NCBI GenBank assembly: GCA_015680685.1
Contig: MNCI01030304.1
Span: 196,383-247,265, forward strand
Reading direction: 5' to 3'
From: Gnetum montanum
Lineage: Eukaryota > Streptophyta > Gnetopsida > Gnetales > Gnetaceae
Length of the DNA: 50,883 nucleotides
Of this stretch, positions 19,951 through 29,870 are shown in pieces. Both the position numbers and the translations under genes were made by a program. Positions within the stretch are counted from its first letter, which is position 1. Each line of letters begins with the position of its first letter. The notes beneath the pieces are model-generated. The model was not told where the DNA came from and did no database searches. It saw only the letters and a program-made list of their open reading frames with translations.

Positions 19951-21704
19951 GCATTGTTTTCAAGATGTATTTAAATTATTAATTATTAGTGTCAATTTTT
20001 GTTATTGGATCCTAAAGCCACATTCTTAGATCTTGTTTCATTGAAGGACCATTGTTTAGAGTGATGGTAAGATGTTTATTTTTACATAGATTGGAACTTG
20101 GATGTAGCCACTTGAAGAGGTTCTGCTTTGAGCGTCTTAGATATTGAGGTTCAAGAAAATGAAAAAATTTTGCATCTTTTCATGCATTGCTCAAAGCTTG
20201 ATTGAATCAATGTTGGTTTGTACCTGATAAATTTAACCAAAACAAAATAAAGAAACGTGCCTAATAAATTTAACAAAAACAAAATAAAGAAATATTATTT
20301 ACTGTGAAAATAAGCCTATGTAATAGTATTGTAATTCCAAATACTTGAATCAAATATAAAAATGTAAGGTGCTTGATTATCAAGTTGAAAGACAGGTAGA
20401 CACAACCACTTAAAAAGAATTAAGCTTTTAATTATCTATAGACCCTCCACAATTTGAAATTTTGAATCAAGATGAACATTCATCCTCAAACACTAACCTT
20501 TTTTCATATTAATTATTTTCTGCTAGAATCAATACATTTTTACACGCTTATCTGCAAACACTCTTAAAATTTTATGGAACGTGTTTCATGCAAAATATAA
20601 TAAAAAGGCAAAATTTTCACGTCAAATTCCAAGTCTGGTACTGGGCATCGTTAAGGCACAAATTACAGCAAAATGAAAATGGTAATTAAGTTTTGACACG
20701 TCTATTAAAGGCTTGTGCTTTAAGCTTCTTGCAACCACCGCTCCATCTCCGATTTCTCATTATTTTCGTAAAAGGGATTTATGTATGGGTGCTTACATCT
20801 GAACCTTGAGTCAGGATTCTGAATCCAACTTCTTACACTAAATCAGAAAAGATAGAAATCATATATTCAAAAATTCCAAGTTGCATCATGAGCAGGTGAC
20901 AATCTGACAGCCGACCTAAAGTTTATCCCACCTGAAGGGAGGAGGAGAATATCGAGGTTCAAAGTGCCTAAATTCTAATCTTCGATAAATTGGATTCTTC
21001 ATGGTTTCTCGGAGCCGGCTAGATGCTAAAGTTTCTCATACGGTCCCACCATACATCTTATAATTTGCTTTTGAAAAAACAATTATAATCTGAGGAATAC
21101 TTTACTTTCAAGTTTACCGGTGTGCAATGCAATGCACATCTATAGGGGTTACGATGAGGTGCAGTAATGAAAGGCAAAGGAACCTCATTCATGTGTAAAC
21201 GTTAAAGAAAGTTGTATGTCTAAGCGTTAAGAGAGTTGTTGCCTTGGGTTTCCTCAACATGAAGAGATGAGAAGAGGTAGGGATAGTTTTCTAGGCATGG
21301 TTGGTTTTGTGCATAGAAGGTAGAAGGGTGGCTTTGTTGAAGCTCACGCATATTTTAGAGGTTCTTGTTGAACATATTAACTCAAATTTAGTAACTTTTT
21401 GCTTGCTCTTAAGTTTTTTTCTCAAGTGGGGCTTTTAGCTTGAAGGCTTCCCCACCCCTTATGTGGAAGTGGGGACAACCCTATGCATTCCTATCTTTAT
21501 CCTTTAATGCATATTTATAATATTTTTGAATTCGTAATGCCATGTGATAGTTATAATTAATGGGTAGATTTTGGTGGTATTGAACTATATGTTTGTCTAT
21601 ACTAAGATCTTGAACACAAAAAGTAAATGTAGAATTTAGACTAATAAACTTTTTACAAGAATTAAAATATATAATTGTTATGTACAAAATTGAGTAATAT
21701 AATA
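19951..21704. other. AT-rich stretch, no gene seen
   Basis: No coding signal. A 37-bp imperfect tandem duplication with the core AACAAAATAAAGAAA lies at about 20224-20298. The part from 21480 to 21704 is the left flank of the gypsy solo LTR and may be part of the copia A 3' LTR, but I cannot show this. Confidence 0.4.
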
Positions 21705-22619
21705 TTATGTGATGAGCGGCTAGGTACCCCTACGCCCAAAACCATACGAATCACAGGCATTCACACACGACTCAGTCGAATTCCGTAGACTGTAAGCACT
21801 TAACATACCCCAGACTCTAACTAGTGAAACCTTGGGTTAGAACGATCATTGTCCTCCTAATCTCACTTGTGAGGTTCTACTTACGATGGTTAAGTGAGAC
21901 TAAGGCTAATGATTTTTATAGCTTTTTACTTATCTTTTGGCGGCTAATTAAGGTATGAAAGGTAAGGAATAAACTATTATCTAATCTATAATTATCCTAG
22001 CTTATACTCTAACTATTCCTAGCATAAGTATCTGATCCCATCTTCCGAGCACATTCTGAGCATCTCCTAACACTTTTGGGTTACCAGACGTTAAGCGTCA
22101 CTGGGTTTACCAAGTGTTTGATTTACGTTCAAGATGGTCGTACTTATGGCCCTTACGAATTACGAGTGAGCGATAGCGATTAAAATAAAAATAACAGAAA
22201 CTTAAGTAATTAACAAAGCATAAACATATTAAACTACTGAATGCATAAAATAGTTAAGTCCAAATGCTACAAGGAATGCTTGAATAGTTCGTCTTTATTG
22301 CCGTCACACCAATGGGCTCAGATATATCAACGCTTGAATAAAGAGCCGATCACTTTTCTTACACCTGCTACGGGCACTTGGAAAATATTCTATCTCTTGT
22401 GGGAACAAACAGCAAGAGCTTTACTACAACTAACTGAAAGGTACCCAAATGAGGTGGAAGGCCCTCTTATTTATAGGCCGAAATAGGCTCTGCGTAAACG
22501 AGGCCACATCAACACAAGGAAGGCTATGTCGACCGGCTCACGTTGATGCGGTCGCATATATGCAGCCTCGTGTACGTGGCCTAGTCGACGCATCGACTCA
22601 ATGACGCTTCATCATTATG
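21705..22619 (-). mobile_element. Gypsy solo LTR with perfect 5-bp TSD
   Basis: The LTR proper is 21710-22614 (905 bp) with termini TGATGA and TCATCA, flanked on both sides by TTATG (21705-21709 and 22615-22619). On the minus strand its end reads ATTCGTATGG, then GTAGGGGTACC, then CGCTCATCA, as in the G1 and G2 LTRs, so it belongs to the same family. Its U3 is a different variant, rich in GTCGAC and GCATATATGC instead of GATATCG repeats. No internal region is attached, which fits LTR-LTR recombination after insertion. Confidence 0.92.
22468..22475 (-). promoter_or_regulatory. TATA box of the gypsy solo LTR
   Basis: TATAAATA followed by AGAG on the minus strand, as in the other LTRs of this family. 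Confidence 0.55.
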
Positions 22620-23132
22620 TATTTTGATTCGCATGCCTATGAACAAAAGCAACTTACTTCTCATGTCTATTGTAAAAAATCTTGAATGTTCTACATAGAA
22701 TCTTTCATTAACTTGCCTTTTGTTTCACTTTTCTTTCTTCTCTTTCACAACTATGACTACTTCAATCTTTTTCCACATCTTCTAGCACATACGTGTCCTT
22801 TTGTATTCTAATGCACCTCTTTTCTCTTTTATTGTAGTTTGCAGGTCATGGTCTTCTCCTAGCGTTCATGCTCCATTTTAGTTCATTGTACCATCACATC
22901 TTCTATACTTTGAGTTATGTGACTCTTCACAACTACCATTAATCTCCTCTTATCATTTTGTTAAATTATTCTTCTATACAACCATTATTCATCTCCTTGC
23001 ATGGACACTTATTCTATTTCAATGTGTACAAAATGTGTATCACTCCGTTCTACTTTAACGAGTTAATCTTTCTTTCAATCTTCTAATCAAATCTTGAGTC
23101 ATCTTCCATAAGAGTGAACTAATATTCCAACA
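22620..23132 (-). repeat. Possible 3' LTR start of copia A
   Basis: On the minus strand TGTTGGAATATT begins at 23132, just after the end of the RNase H reading of copia A. TGTTGG is a common start of plant copia LTRs. The left end is not seen; the gypsy solo LTR at 21705-22619 may have inserted into it. No second LTR copy was found to confirm this. Confidence 0.35.
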
Positions 23133-23289
23133 CTAGTTAATCCACCTAAGAAGTGTAGTTAGCATACACAAAATTGGAAATCAAAAGATGTCCATCTACT
23201 AATCTCCTCTTATTACCTCCTTCCATGTTTCTTCTTGATTATTCCAAGAGTTTGCACTCCTCCTACTTTCATGTTCTTTCATGATTATT

Positions 23290-23881
23290 TCCATGACTTT
23301 GTATTCTTCATGACTTTCTATTTGGAGGAATTTCCTAAAGCTAATAACTCTAAGTATCTTAGGAAATCTTCTTTTAGCAATGGTTTGGTTAATCTATCTA
23401 TCTTCTAAGATTTAGTATGAAAATATTACAAAGTACTAAACTTATTGTCATACATGTGTCATAGAAAATACATGTCTACTTCAATATGCTTACTTTGTTC
23501 ATGGTATATTAGATTCTGTGTTATCTTAATTATTGTAGTATTTTGTAATTGGATCCTAGTCTCCTCAAATAATTAATCAAACCATGTCAAGCCTTTCAAT
23601 GTCTCTCACCTAGTATGATATTTAAATTCATAAAGGATATCAATATTCTTTTTTTGTTTAATATCGCTTCATTTTCATGCTGGTGATTCAAATTATATTA
23701 TAAATCTAGTACATGACTATAAAGTATTTGGATCTCCTACACAATCTAAATTTAAGTATGTGATCATTTAATGCTTTTTATCATTTATGTACTATAATCT
23801 AATATTTGTAGTTTCCTTTATGTAGTTTAGAATATTCATTCTGAATTTTATATGTACTTTCATAGGAATCTACATATGTAT
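23290..23881 (-). pseudogene. RNase H remnant of copia A
   Basis: Read on the minus strand the segment gives YIKETTNIRL near 23830, then NLDCVGDPN, and later TWFDxLFEE, YHEQSKHIEV near 23490 and TKPLLKEDF near 23360-23390. This is the usual order of the copia RNase H and C-terminus, with many stops. It is separated from its RT by the LTR inserted at 23882-25159. Confidence 0.75.
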
Positions 23882-25159
23882 TATGGATCATTGAACTTTG
23901 GGAAGGTGGGGTGGGGGTGCGGTGGGGTTGTGTGTGTGTGTGCAATGAATAAGTTCCCCAAATTGAAACTTAAAGATACAAAGCATACACACCAAATTTA
24001 ATGTGGTTTCCCAACTTGGGTAGTCCACACTCGAAGGGTAGAGTGCAAGCACACCTTCAGACTTTATTGCTTTCAAAATGTGGTTGAAGGGTCCACACCC
24101 TATATAGTCTTCAAGCTCCACTCTGAAGTGTTGTACCATAGCACCAATCACTCAACCTCACAAGGTCTCATTAGCTTGGAAATGTGGTTTCAAGGCTTTC
24201 ACAACCTTTACAATCTTGAGCTCCACATTAGAGTGTTGTAACACAACACCAACAACTCAATCCCGCAGGATCCCAACAAGCTTAAGCACATCAACCCTGT
24301 AGGGCAACAAGAACAATAATTACAAGTGATAATTGCAACTTACTTTGTTGATCCTTGTATAGTTAGGTACAACACACTTTACAATGCCAAAATGATAAGA
24401 CAATGAGGAGCAATAGAGAATTCAATGATTACAAATGTGTATACAATGAATACAATAAGGCTTTCACTTTTCCCAATGGACATCAAGTATTCTTATAGTT
24501 GCTGCGTTTCTAAATCCATCTTGGAACTCGTGCAATGACTAGCCAATGGTCATTGATATTCATGGAAGACATCTTTCTCATGCCTGAGATGTCTCTCTAA
24601 AATTGCCTTCCATTTTAGGAAGACGTCTTTGTTTAGTGAAAGAAATCTTTCTAAAGTCTCCATTCTAGGAGACGTCTTTGTCTTATGAAATACATCTTTC
24701 TTAACTTAGTCTGCATTTTGTGAAGATGTCTTTCTGTGATGAAGACATTTTGCTTGAAGAAAGATGTCTACTATTTCTTAGAGATGTCTTTGTCTGTGAA
24801 GCCTTCAATTTTTCCAAGTCGTCTTCTATTTCTTAAAGACATCCTTGTTCACTTTCCCTTGCATGATGAATGAATCATTCCTTGTCCATAGCCTTGACCT
24901 TCTGCATGCTTTAATGATGATAACTTTGTTTGTACAGTATCTGGTTCTTGTCCATGTTCTTTGAATGTTCGTTTGAAGATCATGTGGGTGACCTCCTCCT
25001 TTGAGCTCTAAACAATTTGTTCCTTGTCCTCATTAACTCATCTCAGTTTCCTGTGTATGTAGTCCTACTTACACAATAATCATACAACCATGCAAACAAC
25101 CTTTAACCCCATTTTACTTAACATTTTGACACACACCAAAACACACTAAAGGGTCCACA
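23882..25159 (-). mobile_element. Copia-family solo LTR inserted in copia A, with TSD
   Basis: Flanked on both sides by TGTAT (23877-23881 and 25160-25164). Minus-strand start is TGTGGACCC. The plus-strand left end TATGGATCATTG matches the copia B LTR end TGAGGATCATTG at 39071, with one terminal base changed. Inside are the ACTTGGGTAGT block shared with copia B and an array of AGACATCT/AGATGTCT motifs. Removing the insert and one TSD rejoins the copia A reading (VLAIH on one side, PMKVHIKFRMN on the other). No internal region is attached. Confidence 0.85.
23900..23927 (+). other. G-rich tract with quadruplex pattern at the LTR end
   Basis: Four runs of three or more G (23900-23902, 23908-23911, 23913-23917, 23924-23927) with loops of 5, 1 and 6 bases, followed by a TG repeat. 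The transcribed LTR strand would be C-rich. Other copies of this LTR have shorter G-rich tracts at the same place (39088-39101 and 50864-50883). Confidence 0.7.
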
Positions 25160-25164
25160 TGTAT

Positions 25165-26200
25165 GGCTAATACATTCACTACATATTGAATGTCTAGTTA
25201 TGTGTTAGCTACATTAGTAAATCAATTAACTATCTATCTTATTTTAGATCTATCTTTGATTCTTTAGTATTGACTTTAAATCCTAAGGACATTAGCATCA
25301 TAGTTATTGGGAAATCCTTCATATTATAATTTTATAATATTTATTTTGTGTACCTTTTTTAAGGTTACAGCTATCTTTCCTTAGTTTTATTGAATTTCCA
25401 TTCCTAGGTAGTAGTGTGACAATCCTACATTAGAGATCTCAAAGTTCTATCTCAAAGCTGATTTGAAGTTATTCAATGTTTGTTGATACCTTTCAATACG
25501 CAATATATCATCCACATGGAATGTTACCAATATTTTCAATTATCCACTAGTCTTTTAGTAGAATAAATTCTCATCATTAATTAATTTTTGAAATTCATGA
25601 TTCTTTAAGAAAGCTTTCATCTATTAGTACCATGTTCTTGGAGCATGTTTTAGTCCTAATAACGTCTTTTTTAATTTGCATATCATACCTTCATCATGTA
25701 TAAATTCTTCCAACTATTCCATGTAGATTTCTTCTTCCAAATCCTTGTATAGGAAAGCGAATTTTACATTAATCTAGTACAACTTCTAGTAATTTTAGGT
25801 TGCTATGATAATCATTACTCTAAAAGTCTTCATTTTGGGAGTAGGTATGAATGTCTCATTGTAGTCAATTCTTCTTATTGAGGAAAACCCTTGGTAACTA
25901 CATGAGCTTTATACTTATCCAAGCTTCCATCATCCTTCAGTTTTGTAGTGAACACCCATTTTCTATACATTATGTTCTCATTTGTTGGCAATAGTACCAA
26001 TTCCCACTTCTCATGTTTAATCATCATATTGAATTTTGCATGCATAGATTCTTTCTAGTGAGGTTTTGTATGCGCCTTCATATTCTTTGATGTTTCCATA
26101 TCTGAGATGTCTATACAAATGAAATCTCTTCATCTAATTACCTTATTTGGTTTCTTACCATTATTGGTTGGTTAATATCAATTGGTAGTATCTCTCCTAG
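25165..26200 (-). pseudogene. Reverse transcriptase remnant of copia A
   Basis: Minus-strand motifs in order: VFTTKLKDDGSLDKYKAHVV with TKGFPQ near 25870-25957, LGLKHAPRTW at 25629-25659, the catalytic segment FHVDDIL near 25502-25530, HYYLGMEI near 25395-25420, and DIQYVVNVLAIH near 25160-25200. These match the copia RT series. Stops and frameshifts are frequent. It once copied element RNA. Confidence 0.85.
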
Positions 26201-27180
26201 AGTTTCAATAGTTTTGTGCCATAATTTTGGCCTTTTTTCCTTGTTCTTCTAAATTTCCATTTTCTTGAGAATCGTTTTTCTTGAACATTTTGTATCTCTT
26301 CATACTTTCTTTTTAAGTTTGGGACTCTAATGTGATGATTTACTTCAATGAAATATCTTTCAAATACACGTCTTTGCAAGGCTTTTTAAAAGTATTTTGA
26401 TGAAGTCTATTTCTTTTACATTTCACTAATTAGAATATTTTCATCATAGACTACATCTTTTGAAATTACCAAACTCTAGGTCTCATCATCCCAAATTCTA
26501 TATCCTTTTGTATGTTTGACATACTTGATAAAAGTTCCTTTCCTTACTTTTTCCTGACTCTTCCAATGATTGTGTACATGGTAGTATACTTTACATCCAA
26601 AGACTCTTAAGTATTCCACTTTTGGTTTCTTTTCATTCCATATCTCATTCAAGCATTTGATATTTACTGCAATAGTTGGACTTTTATTTAATATATGAAT
26701 TTTTTTCCTTATAGCTTCTTTCCAAAATATTTTTTCTAGATTTTCCTAGGATAGCACATATCTTTCCATTGCAACTATAGTCTTGTTCTTCTATTCTAGC
26801 ACTCCATTTTGCTAAGGTGAATAAGGTATGGTCAATTAATGAATGACTCTATTTTCAAGAAATGTATTGAATTTTTAGGATGTATATTTCATTCCATTAT
26901 GTGTCTAGAGTTTCTTTATTTTTAGTTCACATTGTTTTTTCTTTAATTTTTTATAATTTATAAAGGCATAAAAAGCTTCACTTTTTGCATTTAATAAATA
27001 TATTCTTATCTTCCATGAATGATGATTTATGAAGGTTATAAATTATTTATTTCCTCCTTTTGATTTTATGCCTCCATAACTCTTGATGTTTGAATGAGTT
27101 AAATCTAGTATGACTTTAGTAGTTGTAACATCTCCATTCCCAAATGGTGCTACTACATAACAAAGATGGAGCCTCTTCAT
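26200..27180 (-). pseudogene. Integrase remnant of copia A
   Basis: Minus-strand reading shows ILDLTHSNIKSYGG near 27080-27120, FITFINHHSWK near 27020, a catalytic-Glu region reading QNGVLE near 26800, and the C-terminal FGCKVYYHVHNHW near 26565-26600 followed by KGYRIWDDE. The order agrees with a copia integrase. The second catalytic Asp region reads as THNGMK near 26900, so the site is changed. The reading is broken by many stops. Confidence 0.75.
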
Positions 27181-27699
27181 AACAAGTGTTATCATTATTT
27201 TAATAAGACCCAAAAAAGGGAGTTCTAATTAGGACTTGAAAGGGCATGTTGTAACAATGAACATGTCTCTTGAGATGACCTTCAAGGGTATGACCTAAGG
27301 TATTTATACTTGGGCATTAGAGTTCATATTAACATGGAGGTGCGTAGTTGGTAAAGGCAAGTAATGGGTTCTGGGGGAAGTAGGATAGGAAGAGGACTAG
27401 CCATCCCTTTTGGTTGATTGTAGGCCTAACTTTGATGGCAATGTTGGATTGCCTCTAAGGGATAGATGTTGAAGAAAAAAACCCCAAGGAATACTCTTAG
27501 AGCATGATCTAGATGCATTATTCCACATCAATAAAGTATTCTTCTCTTTTTCCTTCTACATTTTCCCTATTATTTTCTTTACACTTAATGTCGAATGTTA
27601 CATATATTTTATGTTTGCTACATTATCGTCTTATGCATAATGACTAATATAATGTATATTTAACATTTTCCATGACATCTAGGAACAGGATGTCATAGT

Positions 27700-27910
27700 A
27701 GTGCTTTCTAATTTCTATAAAAATGGAGTCCTTGCATGTTTTTCCAATGCATAGGATTTACAAAATCAAATTTCCTTTGGATCTAAATTTGATTGTCCTT
27801 ATACTATCTTTGGTAGCTTCTCCATGTAAGTGGTGCTTAAATGTCCAAACCTTGCAAGCCACAAATCATTTTGGCATTAGTTGTATGTCATGGAATAAAT
27901 GGATTCTAAT
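27700..27910 (-). pseudogene. GAG-pre-integrase remnant of copia A
   Basis: Minus-strand reading NDLWLARFGHLSTTYMEKL (about 27815-27880) matches the LWHxRLGHL motif at the N-terminal zinc-binding part of copia integrases. The first His is changed. Further right the reading becomes unclear. Confidence 0.65.
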
Positions 27911-28449
27911 AGATTAAGAGTAAATACTACATTCTTTTTTCTTTGTATTTGTAATCACTTTATTTTTGTTTTATCATCTGATCTTATAGGAAACATGTTT
28001 TTATTTCTCCTTTTTAAACAGTATACATTTTCTTGATCTTATCAATTTAGCAATGGATAACATGTTGTATTCTTTACTTTTAGAGCATAGTACACATCCT
28101 TAATCTTTAAAGATATTTAGTTGATTTCCACATCAACCTCTTAAAATTATTTATAGCTACATAAATATTTAGTTGTGGTAGTAGCTCCTCTAGTTATAGA
28201 TGGGTTCATGGACTTGAGTAATTCTTTATTCTTAGTAATGTATGTTATATCCCTAAACCTAATCATCCATTGTATGTAAGTCATCTTTTTTACAAATCAT
28301 TAAATAGGAAGGATACATCACCTGTGATGATTATTAGATCACTAACGACTATTTATTTGATCTATCTTTGGGTTGTCTCTTCTGATGTTTTTTTTTTCTT
28401 TTTTCTTTTGTGTTCCCCATTCTCCTTTGCATCATCTTCTATTGAGATT

Positions 28450-28640
28450 AGGTGACCTTCAAATTCTTAAGATTAACCAACAATTTTTGTATGTATGTTC
28501 CTTTTTCACACAAATAAAGTATCTGTTATCATTTTTTGCTTTATACATCTTTTATAATTTTTTTTCATCATTCTTAAAATTCTTATTTTTATCTTAGCCA
28601 CTCATAACCTTTTTTTTTTTTTGACCTTTTGGTATGCCAA
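28450..28640 (-). pseudogene. Gag zinc-knuckle remnant of copia A
   Basis: The minus strand reads YFICVKKEHTYKNCW near 28480-28530, a CCHC knuckle that has lost its first Cys, preceded by a Lys-rich stretch. Weak but in the right place for copia gag. Confidence 0.45.
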
Positions 28641-28805
28641 AACCTTGAAAAATGAAGAATTTGTTAGTGTGCTTGTGAGATCTTTTAGGTGTAAGGAAAG
28701 TGAATATAGAATGTTAAGGAGACCAAGACGAGCATGAATTGACAAACTAGAATACTAAAGTCCAATAAGAAGATGCAATGATTTGGAGAAAATCACAAGG
28801 ATGCA

Positions 28806-29041
28806 AGACATCTCAAATCCCAAAGAAGACATCTTGGAGACTAACAAGACATCTCACACTACTGTAAGATGTCTTTGCTGAGAAGCTCTGGTCTCAAGTA
28901 AGATGTCTCCACAAAATAGGAGATATCTCAAGTTTTGACAAGACATCTTGCCTTAAGCCAAGACATCTTAGGTTAGAAAAAATGTCTCACTTACAAGATG
29001 GACAACATAGTAAGATGTCTTAGGGGTTTTAGAAGATATCT
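28806..29041 (+). repeat. Array of AGACATCT/AGATGTCT octamers in the LTR U3
   Basis: About eleven octamers or one-mismatch variants in 236 bp, in both orientations, often within AAGACATCTT. The spacing is irregular. The array lies just upstream of the LTR TATA box at 29100. Confidence 0.85.
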
Positions 29042-29099
29042 CAACTAATCATTTCTAGCCATTGTACAAATTCTAATGGACAAATGGACATATCAAGGC

Positions 29100-29107
29100 T
29101 ATAAAAG
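29100..29107 (+). promoter_or_regulatory. TATA box of the copia-family LTR
   Basis: TATAAAAG directly downstream of the octamer array. The equivalent CTATAAGAA is readable on the minus strand in the LTRs near 24495 and 46660. Confidence 0.6.
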
Positions 29108-29585
29108 AAAGGGATCCAATTTAGGAAAGTATATGCATTGTTCATGAAAATAAGTAATCATTATATACATCTTTGAAAAATTTTGTAATTCATTTCTTTA
29201 TCATTTTTTGTGTTGTTTGTTGTATTATTGGGTCAAAAAGCAAGGAATTAGAAGCTTAGCTCATTTTCTTCCTTGATCTTTCTATCTCTTATTATAAGCA
29301 TTGAGGGGCTAGGTGTGCTTCTTGAGGGAAGACATCCTTTGAGCTTGTTAGGACCTTGAGGGGTTGGGTGTGTTTGTGAGAGAAAAAATTTCTAGCAAAG
29401 CTCAAGTCTTTGTAAAGGTTGTGGTGTCCTTGAAACCACATTTTTTAAGGAACAAATTCTAGAGGTGTGCAAGGATTCTACCATCTGAGTATTAATGTAC
29501 CCAAGTTGGAGAACCACACACATCTATTGTGCAAGAATTGGGTCTCATTTGTTGAAACTTATGTAACTCCCATTCTATGTTCTCA

Positions 29586-29780
29586 ATTCTTACTTCTCTA
29601 CCATAATTATAATTTGGCAAAAAGCATCACATAGTCTAACCTTAAATCCACAACTTCCAAGGCTTTTATCATTATCTTGTATTCTTCTAATAAGGTATCC
29701 AACAAAGTGTACTTAATAACCTAGTATTTGTGTACATGCACATTGGTTAATATTATTCACATAATGGGTTTTTCCCAAAA
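29586..29780 (-). pseudogene. gag N-terminal remnant of copia A
   Basis: The minus strand gives LDTLLEEYKIMIKALEVVD then LRLDYV (about 29625-29705), matching the copia gag segment in which a leucine-rich stretch precedes 'ALE...LTLDYV'. It is interrupted on its downstream side by the plus-oriented LTR copy. Confidence 0.6.
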
Positions 29781-29794
29781 AGACTCCACATTAT

Positions 29795-29870
29795 GATGGG
29801 TAAGTGTAGTGATAAGACTCTTGATTTAAAACATCCAAGTCATGAGTTCAATTTGGATCAACCTTTTTAA
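29795..29870 (+). repeat. tRNA-like head, possible SINE
   Basis: AAGTGTAGTGATAAG (box A-like, resembling tRNA-Asp) is followed about 30 bp later by GAGTTCAATTTGG (box B-like). Together this looks like a decayed RNA polymerase III promoter of a tRNA-derived SINE. No tail or TSD could be defined, and no second copy is in the window. Confidence 0.3.

Larger units (their letters stand above)
28650..29585 (+). mobile_element. Copia-family LTR copy, plus orientation, inserted in copia A gag
   Basis: About 935 bp, close to the 922 bp counted for the copia B LTR. It starts near TGTTAGTGTG and carries eleven AGACATCT-type octamers (28806-29041), a TATA box, a GAGGGG...TGTG block and, near 29510, ACCCAAGTTGG with GAACCAC as in the other copies. 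Copia A gag can be read on both sides in minus orientation, so this is an insertion. The exact ends and TSD are uncertain. It is opposite in direction to the copy at 23882-25159. Confidence 0.7.

Noticed and set aside
22241-22486. 81-codon plus-strand ORF
   Set aside because: Lies antisense inside the gypsy solo LTR.
28270-28597. Plus-strand ORFs rich in Phe and Leu
   Set aside because: Antisense of decayed copia A gag, in T-rich sequence.
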